This document shows positions 29,302 through 38,308 of a DNA stretch of 64,000 nt, in pieces; the first letter of the stretch is position 1; each line of letters begins with the position of its first letter. The notes beneath the pieces were generated by a model. The model saw nothing but the letters and a program-made list of their open reading frames with translations. It was not told the DNA's origin and made no database searches. The stretch covers positions 1 through 64,000 of the forward strand of contig QWOP01000053.1 in NCBI GenBank assembly GCA_003669605.1, written 5' to 3'. The position numbers and the translations under genes are program-made. This stretch comes from Planctomycetota bacterium (GTDB taxonomy: Bacteria > Planctomycetota > Planctomycetia > Pirellulales > UBA1268).

Positions 29302-29976
29302 ATGCGATTCCTTGACGAATACCTGGACGCCACCCAGTCCGGCCGCCGCACCCCGTCCCTTGCCGACCATGCCACGCGCCCCGATCGGGCGATGCTAGAG
29401 GCCCATTTGGCCCGGAAACGGTACGGTCGCTTCACCCTCACCGACGCCGTCCGCCCCAGTTGGCAGCTCGACGTTGTTCCCCAGGCCGGCTACCGCTTCG
29501 ACACCTACGTCGATGCCAGTGGCAGCCGGCTGCCGGCCCTGGTGGGGGCGGTCTCGAGCGAGGACCTCTTTGACACCCTCCTCCGTCTCCTCGACCCGGT
29601 CGGCGAGTCGGTCGATGTGGTCCTCGAGTCTTCCCACGGCGACGGCAAGGCACCGCTCGAGTTCACCCGTGAGGGGATCGATCGCACTGTGCTGGAGAGC
29701 ATCCTCTGGGACTTCGAAGACCTGCTCCTCGACGACGGCTGCACCGCTCTGGCGGTCCTTCATCCCGAGCGCCCCGTAGAAGTGCAACTCGACGAGCACA
29801 AACTGCTCATCGTGTACTCCCATTCCCGGAGCCCGTTCGAGCGGGTGTTCGCCGATCTGGGGCTGGCCCGGGACGACCGGATGAAATTCATCTCCCAGGG
29901 GGAGCACCTGCATACCTCTCACGCCCGATTCGCCGCCCGATTTGAAGAACTCGTGTCCCGCATCGGGGCCGGCTGA
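29302..29976 (+). CDS. Conserved-looking hypothetical protein, 224 aa
   Basis: No recognised domain. It opens MRFLDEYLDATQSGRR and continues as an alpha/beta protein with several acidic strands (DVVLESSHGDG, ILWDFEDLLLDDGCTALAVL, VEVQLDEHKLLIVYS) and no signal peptide or membrane segment, so it is probably cytoplasmic. It stands alone: divergent from guaB (212-base gap) and closed by a strong terminator at 30001. I recall similar unannotated planctomycete proteins but cannot name the family. Confidence 0.7.
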   Translation: MRFLDEYLDATQSGRRTPSLADHATRPDRAMLEAHLARKRYGRFTLTDAVRPSWQLDVVPQAGYRFDTYVDASGSRLPALVGAVSSEDLFDTLLRLLDPVGESVDVVLESSHGDGKAPLEFTREGIDRTVLESILWDFEDLLLDDGCTALAVLHPERPVEVQLDEHKLLIVYSHSRSPFERVFADLGLARDDRMKFISQGEHLHTSHARFAARFEELVSRIGAG

Positions 29977-30000
29977 AAAACCGACTTTGCCAGCGACTGC

Positions 30001-30052
30001 TGCCACGGGGCCGTTCCGGGAATAATTCCCGGGGCGGCCCTGTGGCATTTTT
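30001..30052 (+). terminator. Strong intrinsic terminator
   Basis: A long two-tier stem: outer arms TGCCACGGGGCCG (30001-30013) and CGGCCCTGTGGCA (30035-30047, one mismatch), inner arms CCGGGAA/TTCCCGG (30016-30022, 30026-30032) and a T5 tail (30048-30052). It closes the 29302 gene; its right end touches the stop of the convergent pspF. Confidence 0.88.
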
Positions 30053-31065
30053 CATGTCTCAAGCACGCCGGCATGCTTCCGGTAGAGCCCGCGGAACTGG
30101 TGGTAGGTGAGGCCGAGCCGAGCGGCCGCCTTCCGTTGGTGGTGGCGGGTGGCACGGAGCGCCTCGCGGAGCCATTCCACCTCCAGGGCAGCGACCGCAT
30201 CCGGGAGTGATGACTGCCGGGAAACGTGGGGAATCGTGGCTGGCGGAGGACTCAAGACCGCATCGACGGCGCCAGGCATCCCCGCCGCACCTGCCCCCGG
30301 TCGACAGAAAGGATCGAAGTCGATGTCGTCATCGTCCACCGTCCCACCGTCGGCCCTGTGCACCGCCCGCTCAACGACATTCTTCAGTTCGCGGATGTTC
30401 CCCGGCCAGGGATGGGCTTCGAGTGCTGCGCGGGCCGCAGCCGTGAACTCTGCCCCCCGGTCGAACCCGAGTTCGCGGGCCATGCGGCCGGCGAAATGGC
30501 CTGCCAGAACAGCGATATCCTCGCCACGCTCGCGCAACGGGGGCAGATGAAGAACTTCAAACGAGAGTCGGTCGAGGAGGTCCTCCTTAAAACGGCCACT
30601 GCGGGCCATGGCCCGCAGATCGGCGTTGGTGGCGGCCACGATGCGGACGTCGACCCGAGTGGGCCGTGAACTCCCCACCCGTTCAAACGAGCCGTACTCC
30701 ACGACACGGAGGAGTTTTTCCTGCACTTCCAGTGGCACGAGCCCAATCTCATCCAGAAGCAGCGTGCCGCCGTCGGCGGACTCAAACCTGCCCGCTCGCT
30801 CACTCGTGGCCCCGGTGAACGCCCCCGCCTCGTGACCAAAAAGCTCCGACTCAACCAGCGTCGGCGACAGGGCCCCGCAGTGGAGAGTCACAAGCGGCCC
30901 AGCCCAGCGGCGCGAGAGGTAGTGGAGCTTGGCAGCCGCCAGCTCCTTGCCAGTCCCCCGCTCGCCAATCAGGAGCACCGGCCGATCGACCGCTGCCGCC
31001 CGCGAGAGTCGCTCTGTGAACGCCAGAAAGGCGTCCGATCGGCCGATCGCCTCCTCAATACGCAT
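30052..31065 (-). CDS. pspF: Sigma-54 activator, PspF type
   Basis: A 337-aa bacterial enhancer-binding protein with no N-terminal receiver domain, as in PspF. Visible features: AAA+ Walker A GERGTGKE (34-41), the sigma-54 contact loop GAFTGA (81-86), Walker [11 protein letters not shown] (99-108), the arginine-finger region [22 protein letters not shown], and a C-terminal Fis-type helix-turn-helix ([15 protein letters not shown]). The divergent pspA and two sigma-54 promoter matches in front of it make the target obvious. In the classical system PspA binds and inhibits PspF. The chosen ATG (31065) begins [13 protein letters not shown]; a longer in-frame start exists at 31128. Confidence 0.92.
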   Translation of the reverse strand: MRIEEAIGRSDAFLAFTERLSRAAAVDRPVLLIGERGTGKELAAAKLHYLSRRWAGPLVTLHCGALSPTLVESELFGHEAGAFTGATSERAGRFESADGGTLLLDEIGLVPLEVQEKLLRVVEYGSFERVGSSRPTRVDVRIVAATNADLRAMARSGRFKEDLLDRLSFEVLHLPPLRERGEDIAVLAGHFAGRMARELGFDRGAEFTAAARAALEAHPWPGNIRELKNVVERAVHRADGGTVDDDDIDFDPFCRPGAGAAGMPGAVDAVLSPPPATIPHVSRQSSLPDAVAALEVEWLREALRATRHHQRKAAARLGLTYHQFRGLYRKHAGVLET

Positions 31066-31131
31066 AACCCTACTCCGAGATGATTCACAGGCAGGCTTGA
31101 ATCGCCAAACAAGAGTGTATTTCGCCACAGA

Positions 31132-31146
31132 TGGCTTTTAAAGCCA
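31132..31146. promoter_or_regulatory. Palindrome TGGCTTTTAAAGCCA, possible activator site
   Basis: A perfect 7+7 palindrome in the pspF-pspA divergent gap, about 53-67 bases upstream of the first sigma-54 promoter match, the usual kind of distance for an enhancer site. A related TGGC-N7-GCCA element occurs at 22185. Confidence 0.45.
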
Positions 31147-31197
31147 CTCGAGGTGCCGTGGCCGAGCCGTTTTAAATACTGCAAATCCATGCTGCCA

Positions 31198-31213
31198 AGG
31201 CACTTCCGTTGCG
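31198..31213 (+). promoter_or_regulatory. Sigma-54 promoter match 1, upstream of pspA
   Basis: AGGCAC-N5-TTGCG: the -24 GG (31199-31200) and -12 GC (31211-31212) are separated by exactly ten bases, the invariant spacing of sigma-54 promoters. It lies about 85 bases before the pspA ATG. Confidence 0.68.
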
Positions 31214-31223
31214 CAGCGACATC

Positions 31224-31239
31224 CGGCACTGGGTTTGCT
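31224..31239 (+). promoter_or_regulatory. Sigma-54 promoter match 2, upstream of pspA
   Basis: CGGCAC-N5-TTGCT with GG at 31225-31226 and GC at 31237-31238, again GG-N10-GC. It is 26 bases downstream of match 1 and equally close to consensus (TGGCAC-N5-TTGCW); which one is used cannot be told from sequence. Confidence 0.62.
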
Positions 31240-31296
31240 TCTTATCCAGACAAGCCCCAGCCTCGCCACAACTCCATCCCCCTTCAGGAGCTTCCC

Positions 31297-31968
31297 ATGG
31301 GCGTCTTCACGCGACTCAAGGACATCATCACCTCCAACCTCAACGCCATGCTCGACGCCGCCGAGGACCCCGACAAGCTGATCCGGCTGATGATCCAGGA
31401 GATGGAAGACACGCTCGTCGAGGTGAAGGCCAACTGTGCCGGTGCCATCGCCGCCCGGAAGCGGGCCGAGCGGGGGGTGGCCTCCGCCGAAGCGGCGATC
31501 GGCGTCTGGGAGGAGCGGGCGCGGTTGGCGATCGAGAAGGGGCGCGAGGATCTGGCCCGCGAAGCGATCCGTGAACGCCGGCGACTCGAGGAACTCTGCA
31601 AGGCCCACGCCCAGGAAGCCAGCGGCTGCAACGAGGTGGTGGCCCGTTACAAGGAAGACATCGACGCGGTGGAAGCGAAGCTCACCGACGCCCGGCAGCG
31701 GCATCGACTGCTTGTCGAGCGTCACCGGCGGGCCCGCAACCACGAACGGACCCGCGGGGTCATCGAGCGCGTCACCCGGTACGATGCGGTGACGAAGTTC
31801 GACCAACTCGAGCAACGGATCGAGCGGATGGAGGCGGCCTCGGAGATCAGTCCCGATCTCCAGAAGCCGTCGCTCGAGGAGGCGTTTGCGGTCCTCAAGG
31901 AATCAGACGCGATCGAGGAGGAACTGGAGCGGCTCCGCAGCCAGCCGCGGCGGCCGACCGCCCCCTGA
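31297..31968 (+). CDS. pspA: Phage shock protein A (PspA/IM30 family)
   Basis: A 223-aa, almost wholly helical coiled-coil protein of the PspA/Vipp1/ESCRT-III family that binds stressed inner membranes. It opens with the amphipathic MGVFTRLKDIITSNLNAMLD, then EDPDKLIRLMIQEMEDTLVEVK, the family's most conserved stretch. AGGAG at 31286-31290, six bases before ATG, fixes the start. It is divergent from pspF and 82 bases ahead of the PspC-kinase fusion, so the two probably share the sigma-54-dependent transcript. Confidence 0.95.
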   Translation: MGVFTRLKDIITSNLNAMLDAAEDPDKLIRLMIQEMEDTLVEVKANCAGAIAARKRAERGVASAEAAIGVWEERARLAIEKGREDLAREAIRERRRLEELCKAHAQEASGCNEVVARYKEDIDAVEAKLTDARQRHRLLVERHRRARNHERTRGVIERVTRYDAVTKFDQLEQRIERMEAASEISPDLQKPSLEEAFAVLKESDAIEEELERLRSQPRRPTAP

Positions 31969-32050
31969 AAACCACCGGACTGTAGCCCCTCGATCTCCAC
32001 TCCGTTCCGCTCACCCTTCCTTGTCGCGGCCTCTGTGCCATGAGGTTCCC

Positions 32051-34204
32051 ATGACCACACTTCTCGGCATGTTGGGCTTGGGCCTTCTCGAAATGCTCGT
32101 CATCCTCTGCGCTGGATTGCTGATGCTGATGACCTTCGGTGGGTTGTTCGCGGCACTGGGCTCGGTGTTCCCCGCGTCGCGCGGCCCCTGCATTCTCGGC
32201 GTCTGCTGGCGGCTCGCCCGCCACCTCGAGGCACCGGTGCGGGCGGTCCGGCTGCTCATCGTGGCGGCCATCGTCCTGACAGGCATTCTTCCGGGAGTCC
32301 TCCTCTACCTCGCTGCTGGCGTCATCCAGTCGTGGTTTGACGGGGCGATCGACGAGTCGTTGCCCGGCTTTGCTGCCACCGACACCGGGCCGATGGTCCT
32401 CGGCGTCTGCCGGCGGCTGGCGCGGCGGCTCGATGTGCGAGTCGGCCCGGTGCGATTGCTCGTTGCCCTGGTGGGGCTGGTGACAGGCGTCTTCCCCGGT
32501 TTGATTCTCTATTTTTTGGCCGCATTCCTCCGCACCGACCACGCCCGACGATCACTCGGTCGCTACTCCCAGATTCTCGACACACTTCGCCACGACCTGC
32601 CAGCGGCTTCTGACCGCAGCGGTGCCTTTCGCGCAGCGTCTACCCGTCCGCGGCGCATCGGCCGTTACCGGATTCTCGGGGAACTCGGGGTCGGAGGGAT
32701 GGGGACTGTCTACCGCGGCCGCGACGACGCCCTCGCCCGTGACGCGGCGGTCAAGGTCATCCGACCGCTGCCGGGCGACGACGCCGACGCCCGCCAACGG
32801 TTCGGCGAGGAGGCCCGCGCTGCTGCCTCGCTCGCCTCCCCCCACATCGTGCAGATCTACGAGTTCGACCCGGTCGGCAGCCCGCCATTTCTGGCGATGG
32901 AACTGGTGCCGGGGGTGAGCGTGCAACGAATGGTGCAGAGGCAGGGGGCGATGCCGGCTGCCACGGTCGTCGACTGCGCGCAGCAGGTGCTCGCAGGGCT
33001 CGCTACGGCGCATGCGGCGGGGATCATTCACCGCGACATCAAGCCGGCGAACATCCTTCTGGCCACCAGCGGCCCCGCTGCCGGCACCTACAAGCTCACC
33101 GATTTCGGCTTGGCCCGCAGCCCCGACCGGCAGCACACGCTCACCGCCTCAGGTTCGCTCCTCGGCACGCTTTTGTACCTCGCACCAGAGGTGGCGATCG
33201 GCGACGACGCCACTGCCCCAAGTGACCTCTACAGCCTCGGGGCGACGCTCCACGAAATGCTCGCTGGCCGGCCACCGCTGACAGCCGATAGCCCACTCAA
33301 ACTCCTCCGTCGGATCACGACCGAAACCCCGCCGCCGATCTCGCATGCCCGTCCCGATCTGCCAGCCGACCTCGCCGCCTGGCTCGATCGCCTTCTCGCC
33401 CACGATCCCGCCAGTCGTTTTCAGTCGGCGGCACAGGCACTCACCACACTCTCGTCGCTGCCGGTCGCGGCCGATGCCACCACGGGCCTGTCGCCCGAGG
33501 ACGCAGTCGCCGCAGCGGACGACATTCTCGGCCGGCCCCACGCCGTCGATTCGGCCAGCCCCGATCTCATCGGCGAACAGACCGTCACCGACATCGCCCA
33601 TGAGCTGAGCCTCGACGCCCATGATGTGCGGGCCATTCTCCGCACCCACCGGCGGGGCAGGGGAGGCCGGGGACGCAACACCGAAAGCATCGTCGGCATG
33701 TTTGGCGAGGCGCTCGGCCGCAAAGGGGGCCGAGACGGCACAGATCGCTGGAGCAGTCACCGCACAGCAACGCTCTCCCGGTCGATGCCGCGTCGGCAAC
33801 GCAGAGCGCTTGTCGCGGCATATGCTGGCGCGATGTTCGCGGTAGGCTTCGCCCTGATCGGCTGGAAACGCCCCCGTGACGTGGCAACCCTCGTCCCGCC
33901 GCGTCCAGTCGTCGTCATGCCGACCAAAACCGCCCCCCCGCTGCCCCTTTCGGCCGAGGCCGATCCGGACTCAGCCTCGCTCCACAATGCCGTCCCCGGC
34001 CATTCGCTCCCGTTCACCCAGCCCCCCAAGCCCGCGGCCGGCACGGTCTCCCCCCCATCCCTCGCCCCTTCCCCTCGCCAGGTATTCCGCCATCAGGTCG
34101 GGGTTCCGACCGGCATCGGCGTCGTTCTTATCAGTTCGTTCGCACTCGGCTTCGCGCTGGTCTGCCGCGCCCTCCGCCGCCGGCGGGCGCGGAACTGGCC
34201 TTGA
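32051..34204 (+). CDS. Fusion of two PspC domains with a Ser/Thr protein kinase
   Basis: A 717-aa membrane protein. Residues 5-40 form a hydrophobic segment; 45-95 and 115-162 are two PspC-like units, each with LGVCxRLAR, a Val-rich RLL segment and a G-P-G turn (VLTGILPGVLLYL; LVTGVFPGLILYF). Residues 205-470 are a complete Hanks-type kinase: glycine loop GELGVGGMG (210-218), Lys235 in AAVKVI, HRDIKPANILL (catalytic Asp329), DFG (351-353), and YLAPE. After a linker come two more hydrophobic segments (about 587-605 and 688-706). It follows pspA after 82 bases. In other bacteria PspC is a small membrane partner of PspA; here it appears to be the sensor half of a kinase. The function is inferred, but the fusion itself is read directly in one open frame. 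Confidence 0.9.
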   Translation: MTTLLGMLGLGLLEMLVILCAGLLMLMTFGGLFAALGSVFPASRGPCILGVCWRLARHLEAPVRAVRLLIVAAIVLTGILPGVLLYLAAGVIQSWFDGAIDESLPGFAATDTGPMVLGVCRRLARRLDVRVGPVRLLVALVGLVTGVFPGLILYFLAAFLRTDHARRSLGRYSQILDTLRHDLPAASDRSGAFRAASTRPRRIGRYRILGELGVGGMGTVYRGRDDALARDAAVKVIRPLPGDDADARQRFGEEARAAASLASPHIVQIYEFDPVGSPPFLAMELVPGVSVQRMVQRQGAMPAATVVDCAQQVLAGLATAHAAGIIHRDIKPANILLATSGPAAGTYKLTDFGLARSPDRQHTLTASGSLLGTLLYLAPEVAIGDDATAPSDLYSLGATLHEMLAGRPPLTADSPLKLLRRITTETPPPISHARPDLPADLAAWLDRLLAHDPASRFQSAAQALTTLSSLPVAADATTGLSPEDAVAAADDILGRPHAVDSASPDLIGEQTVTDIAHELSLDAHDVRAILRTHRRGRGGRGRNTESIVGMFGEALGRKGGRDGTDRWSSHRTATLSRSMPRRQRRALVAAYAGAMFAVGFALIGWKRPRDVATLVPPRPVVVMPTKTAPPLPLSAEADPDSASLHNAVPGHSLPFTQPPKPAAGTVSPPSLAPSPRQVFRHQVGVPTGIGVVLISSFALGFALVCRALRRRRARNWP

Positions 34205-34284
34205 GCCACCGGCCCCGCGCCGCGACGATCCCGCCCCTTGCGGTCCAGATCGGCCGCAGCCCGTGGCCCGTGGGATGCCTCGCG

Positions 34285-35322
34285 ATGGACAGCCGCTCCA
34301 GACGCTCGTGGACGATGCTCGTGGTGCTGCTGGGCGCGGCGGCGTGCCCACTTGCCAGCCGCCAGACGGCCAGCGCTCAACTCGCTTTTCCTCCGCCGGC
34401 TCAAACGCTCCCGGCGCCGCTGCAGCCGCTGCCATCCACCACCGGACCCGCGATCGTCCAGCCACTCCCGGCACCGGGGGCCGCCCTCGATCCGTTTGCA
34501 CCGTTGCCCGCCGGCACCGTGATCGGACCTGCTGGTCCGGTCGTCAACGGGCCACCGCCGGCAGCCAAGAACAGCGTCATCATCCCACCGCTCGATGCGG
34601 AAGTCATCTGGCAGCAGATGGTCAATACCGTCGATGACTATTTCAAGATCCAGGCAGAGCAGCGGGTGGTCTATGCCAATGGCATTCCGGCCGAGGGGCG
34701 GATCGACACCTATCCCCAGACTGGCGCCACGCTTCTGGAACCCTGGCGCGGCGACTCGGTGGGCTTCCGCGAACGGCTTGAGTCGACCCTCCAGTCGATC
34801 CGCCGTTCTGGGTCGATGCGACTGATCCCCGATCCGGCCGGCTGGAGGCTGGAGGCTGTGGTGCTCAAGGAACTGGAAAACCTCTCCCGACCGATGCGGG
34901 CCACCGCGGGCGGAGCCTCGTTCCGCAACGACGACTCCCTCTACCGCTACGGCACGCCGCTGCCCACCCTCGGCCAGCAGGTGGGCGATCAACCCCGGCC
35001 GGTGGCCAATCCCACGCCAACGCTGGGCTGGATCCCGATGGGGCGTGATCCGCTCCTTGAGCAGCGTCTGCTCACGAAGGTCATGGCACGCCTGGGAATT
35101 GCTGCGGTGCCCCAACAGCAGCCCTACTATCAGCCCCCCGATGCCACCGCCGCGCAGCCGATCACCTTCCCCGGCCCGGCGTCCACGACGCCCCCGGAGA
35201 TGGTGCCGCGGGGGCCGGTGTTCGGCGCGCCGATCCAACCCGAACAACTCCCCCCAGGGGCTCCGATCGCCCCCGGCCCACCGGTACCGATCGAATCGAT
35301 TCCGTTGCCTGGGCCGCGGTAG
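34285..35322 (+). CDS. Secreted Pro-rich protein of unknown function
   Basis: A 345-aa exported protein. From ATG 34285, the first residues MDSRSRRSWTMLVVLLGAA form a signal peptide ending near QTASA. Pro-rich spacers (about 35-95 and 265-345) flank a conserved-looking middle domain (about 100-220; AEVIWQQMVNTVDDYFKIQAEQRV, GFRERLESTLQSIRRSGSMRL, AVVLKELENLSRPMRA). It resembles planctomycete-specific secreted proteins without known role. It begins 80 bases after the PspC-kinase gene, so it could be the last gene of the psp transcript; a TTG at 34201 overlapping the kinase stop is another possible start. Confidence 0.7.
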   Translation: MDSRSRRSWTMLVVLLGAAACPLASRQTASAQLAFPPPAQTLPAPLQPLPSTTGPAIVQPLPAPGAALDPFAPLPAGTVIGPAGPVVNGPPPAAKNSVIIPPLDAEVIWQQMVNTVDDYFKIQAEQRVVYANGIPAEGRIDTYPQTGATLLEPWRGDSVGFRERLESTLQSIRRSGSMRLIPDPAGWRLEAVVLKELENLSRPMRATAGGASFRNDDSLYRYGTPLPTLGQQVGDQPRPVANPTPTLGWIPMGRDPLLEQRLLTKVMARLGIAAVPQQQPYYQPPDATAAQPITFPGPASTTPPEMVPRGPVFGAPIQPEQLPPGAPIAPGPPVPIESIPLPGPR

Positions 35323-35352
35323 CCGGGGCGGGACAGAGGCACGCGCTGCCGC

Positions 35353-37038
35353 TTACCGCGGCTCGTCGGTGACGCAGCCCTCGCTGGCCGGGGAGACGCA
35401 GCGGATGTACTTGGCGAGGATCCCACGGTCTGCCTTGAGCGGCGGTGCCTTCCAAGCGGCCCGGCGCTTGGCCAACTCGGCTTCCGACACCTCGACGTCG
35501 AGGCGCCCGGAATCACCGTCGATCACGATCCGATCACCATCGACGACCAGCGCGATCGCTCCCCCTTCCTGGGCCTCCGGAACCACATGCCCCACGATGA
35601 ATCCGTGCGAGCCACCAGAGAAGCGACCGTCGGTGATCAGGGCCACATCGTTGCCCATTCCTGCCCCCATCAAAGCCGAGGTGGGGGTGAGCATCTCCGG
35701 CATGCCAGGGCCCCCCTTGGGTCCCTCGTAGCGGATGATGATCACGTCGCCACGCATGATCTTGCCCTGCTCAAGAGCCGCAAGCATCGCTTCTTCACTG
35801 TCAAAGACGCGGGCCGGCCCCTCGAAGCGGGCCCCTTCCTTGCCGGTGATCTTGCCGACGGCCGTCCCGGGGGCGAGGTTCCCCTGGAGGATGACGATGT
35901 GGCCGGTGGCCTTGATCGGCTGCTCGACGGAATGGATCACCTTCTGTCCGGCAGTCAGCCCCTTGTTGGTGGCCAGATTCTCAGCGAGCGTCTTGCCGGT
36001 GCAGGTCAGGCAGTCGCCGTCGAGGAGGCCCTTGTCGAGCATGTAACGCATGAAGCCACTGGTGCCGCCGACGGCATGGAGATCCTCTTGCACATAGCGG
36101 CCGCTCGGCTTCAAGTCGGCGATGTAGGGGATACGGCGGGCCACCGATTGGAAATCGGACGGCGTCAGCGCCACGCCCACAGCACGGGCCATGGCGATGA
36201 GATGGAGCACGGCGTTGGTCGAGCCGCCGAGGGCCATTGTGACCACGATCGCGTTCTCGAAGGCGCGGCGGGTCATGATGTCACGGGGTTTGATGTCGCG
36301 CTCCAGAAGCACGCGGACCGCCGCCCCAGCCCGGCGGCACTCATCTTGCTTGGCCGGATCGACCGCCGGAATGCTGGCACTGTCCGGGAGCGACATCCCC
36401 AGGGCCTCGATGGCGGTAGCCATGGTGTTGGCGGTGTACATCCCACCACAGGCTCCGGCCCCGGGGCAGGCGTTGCGCACGACGCTGCCGCGCCGCGCAT
36501 CGTCGATCCGCCCGGCGACATACTCGCCGTAGCACTGGAAGGCAGAAACAATGTCAAGCGGCGTGCCGTCGGCGAGGTGCCCAGCCCGGATCGTGCCACC
36601 GTAGACCATGATCGCGGGCCGGTTCAGGCGCCCCATGGCGATCAGGCAGCCGGGCATGTTTTTGTCGCAGCCGGGAATCGCCACCAGGGCGTCGTACCAC
36701 TGCGCCTGCATCACCGTCTCGATGGAGTCGGCGATGATGTCGCGCGAGGGGAGCGAGAAACTCATCCCGTCGGTGCCCATCGAGATCCCGTCGCTGACGC
36801 CGATGGTGTTGAAACGCATCCCCACCATCCCGGCCTCCCCGACACCGTCCTTGACGACCTTCGCCAGTTCGCCGAGATGCATGTTGCAGGTGTTGCCGTC
36901 GTACCACATGCTGGCGATGCCCACTTGGGCCTTGTCGAGGTCGGCCGGCTGCAGCCCGGTGCCCAGGAGCATCGCCTGCGAGGCCCCCTGCGAGCGGGGC
37001 TGGGTGATGCGGGAGCTGTAGCGGTTGAGCGCAGCCAT
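35353..37038 (-). CDS. ilvD: Dihydroxy-acid dehydratase
   Basis: Fe-S enzyme of valine, leucine, isoleucine and pantothenate synthesis. The 561-aa protein carries the cluster ligands in GCDKNMPGC (about 122-130) and [18 protein letters not shown] (about 190-207), the substrate-site [14 protein letters not shown], and the C-terminal [18 protein letters not shown] 37038 is the first in frame that gives the family N-terminus. No other ilv genes are beside it. It is divergent from the HAD gene across 239 bases with no clear promoter motif. Confidence 0.97.
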   Translation of the reverse strand: MAALNRYSSRITQPRSQGASQAMLLGTGLQPADLDKAQVGIASMWYDGNTCNMHLGELAKVVKDGVGEAGMVGMRFNTIGVSDGISMGTDGMSFSLPSRDIIADSIETVMQAQWYDALVAIPGCDKNMPGCLIAMGRLNRPAIMVYGGTIRAGHLADGTPLDIVSAFQCYGEYVAGRIDDARRGSVVRNACPGAGACGGMYTANTMATAIEALGMSLPDSASIPAVDPAKQDECRRAGAAVRVLLERDIKPRDIMTRRAFENAIVVTMALGGSTNAVLHLIAMARAVGVALTPSDFQSVARRIPYIADLKPSGRYVQEDLHAVGGTSGFMRYMLDKGLLDGDCLTCTGKTLAENLATNKGLTAGQKVIHSVEQPIKATGHIVILQGNLAPGTAVGKITGKEGARFEGPARVFDSEEAMLAALEQGKIMRGDVIIIRYEGPKGGPGMPEMLTPTSALMGAGMGNDVALITDGRFSGGSHGFIVGHVVPEAQEGGAIALVVDGDRIVIDGDSGRLDVEVSEAELAKRRAAWKAPPLKADRGILAKYIRCVSPASEGCVTDEPR

Positions 37039-37277
37039 GGCTCGCGGGTTCCTTGCTGGGATCGTGGGAGGGGCTCTGGGATGGGCGACTGGACGGATCC
37101 GGTGACCTGGAAAATCCCGGGCTCCGGCGGGGCCCGGGCAGACGCCGGTCTATCCCGGAACCGAACGGGCAGAATAGTATCTGCACACCCCCTTGGAAAG
37201 CGATCGGCCGCCACGAACCTGGCGGCGCTTGCCATCGGCAGTCTGTCGCATCCCCATCCACCGTCGTCGGCCCCACC

Positions 37278-37913
37278 ATGCCCCCCACGCTCCGCCGTCC
37301 CGCGTTTGTGTACCTCGACCTCGGCAACGTGATCGTCACCTTCGACCGCGAGCACGCGCTGCGACAAATGGCTGCGGTGGCAGGGATCGCCCCCCGCACC
37401 GTCCACGAGGTGGTGATCGACGGCGGCCTGCAGGCCGATCTGGAGCGGGGAACGATTGACTGGGAGCGGTTCCACGACGAGTTCTCCCGGCGGACCGGGT
37501 CGACAACCGATCCGGCGCGGTTGGCCGACGCTGCCAGCGACATGTTCACCCTCAATGTGGCGATGCTGCCGGTGATTGCCGGATTGGAACAGGCCGGGGT
37601 GCGATTGGGGATCCTCTCCAACACCTGCGCTCCCCACTGGGACCACCTCATGGCCAAGAAGTACGCCATCCTCCCCGGGCACTGTGCGGTGACAGTCCTC
37701 AGCCACGAGGTCGGAAGCCTCAAGCCCGACCGGGAGATCTACGACACTGCCGCGCTGTTGACCGGCGTGCCCGCCGATGAGATTTTCTTTACCGACGACA
37801 TCCAGACGCACGTCGACGCCGCCCGCAGCGCCGGCTGGGATGCCGAATTGTTCGTCTCGGCCTCCGGCCTGATCGACGCCCTCGACAGGCGAGGGGTGAA
37901 TCTTGGGCTCTAA
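37278..37913 (+). CDS. HAD-superfamily hydrolase
   Basis: A 211-aa haloacid-dehalogenase-like phosphatase. Motif I is seen as VYLDLGNVIVTFD, in which the first Asp is the predicted nucleophile but the usual second Asp (DxD) is replaced by Gly-Asn, as in the epoxide-hydrolase/YihX branch. Motif II is ILSNT, motif III the Lys in GSLKPDREIYD, and motif IV FFTDDIQTHVDAA. Substrate unknown. ATG 37278 gives the family start. Hairpin copy 4 lies 20 bases after the stop. Confidence 0.86.
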   Translation: MPPTLRRPAFVYLDLGNVIVTFDREHALRQMAAVAGIAPRTVHEVVIDGGLQADLERGTIDWERFHDEFSRRTGSTTDPARLADAASDMFTLNVAMLPVIAGLEQAGVRLGILSNTCAPHWDHLMAKKYAILPGHCAVTVLSHEVGSLKPDREIYDTAALLTGVPADEIFFTDDIQTHVDAARSAGWDAELFVSASGLIDALDRRGVNLGL

Positions 37914-37933
37914 ATCTTGGTCTCTCGCTGTCT

Positions 37934-37964
37934 GTGGAAAAAGTCATTCCTGACCTTTTTCCGC
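37934..37964. repeat. Hairpin repeat, copy 4
   Basis: Differs from copy 1 at two positions (interior T for C; right arm ends CCGC). It lies between the convergent HAD and glutaredoxin-like genes. CTCGCTG a few bases upstream is also shared with copy 2. Confidence 0.88.
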
Positions 37965-37990
37965 TTTTGATATCCCCGGCGGCAAGGGCC

Positions 37991-38011
37991 GGCAGTCTAT
38001 CCTCAGCCTGC
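37991..38011. repeat. Second repeat module beside hairpin copy 4
   Basis: A shortened relative of the 24318 inverted repeat: the same left arm with one change (GGCAGTCTAT), a 4-base loop deletion, and the same right arm CAGCCTGC. Its presence next to copy 4 shows the two elements travel together. Confidence 0.6.
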
Positions 38012-38029
38012 GAAAGTCTCCCGGCCCCT

Positions 38030-38263
38030 TCAGGACCCTGCCGCGTCGAGGGCCCTGATCAGTTCCTCCTCGGTGAACCGCCCCTCGGCCACCTCCCGAC
38101 CGTCAATCACCAGCACGGGCACGCGGAGGCCGTAACGCCGCACCAAGGCGTCGTCGGAGCCGACAAAAATCACCACCGCGTCCGGGGCGTGGTGGGCGAG
38201 GAGGTCCTCGGCCTCCTCGCAGAGGTGGCACCCGGAGCGGGAATAGAGCAAAACGCTGCGCAT
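38030..38263 (-). CDS. Glutaredoxin-like protein (DUF836 type)
   Basis: A 77-aa thioredoxin-fold protein. MRSVLLYSRSGCHLCEEAEDLL gives the CxxC redox pair (Cys12, Cys15), RVPVLVIDG supplies the cis-Pro, and a C-terminal helix follows. Start ATG 38263 is the first giving the family N-terminus. It is divergent from the kinase gene, with only 45 bases between the starts. Confidence 0.85.
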   Translation of the reverse strand: MRSVLLYSRSGCHLCEEAEDLLAHHAPDAVVIFVGSDDALVRRYGLRVPVLVIDGREVAEGRFTEEELIRALDAAGS

Positions 38264-38308
38264 TGCGGTACGATACCTGTCTCCCCGCCTCAGGCGACAC
38301 CCTTGGCC

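Noticed and set aside
34093-35247. Minus-strand open frame of 384 codons
   Set aside because: Antisense to the secreted Pro-rich protein; its low-complexity Arg/Gly sequence comes from Pro/Ala codons read backwards.
37934-38308. N-terminal extension of the second kinase across hairpin copy 4
   Set aside because: The frame is open by chance over the antisense glutaredoxin-like gene; the family leader begins at 38309.
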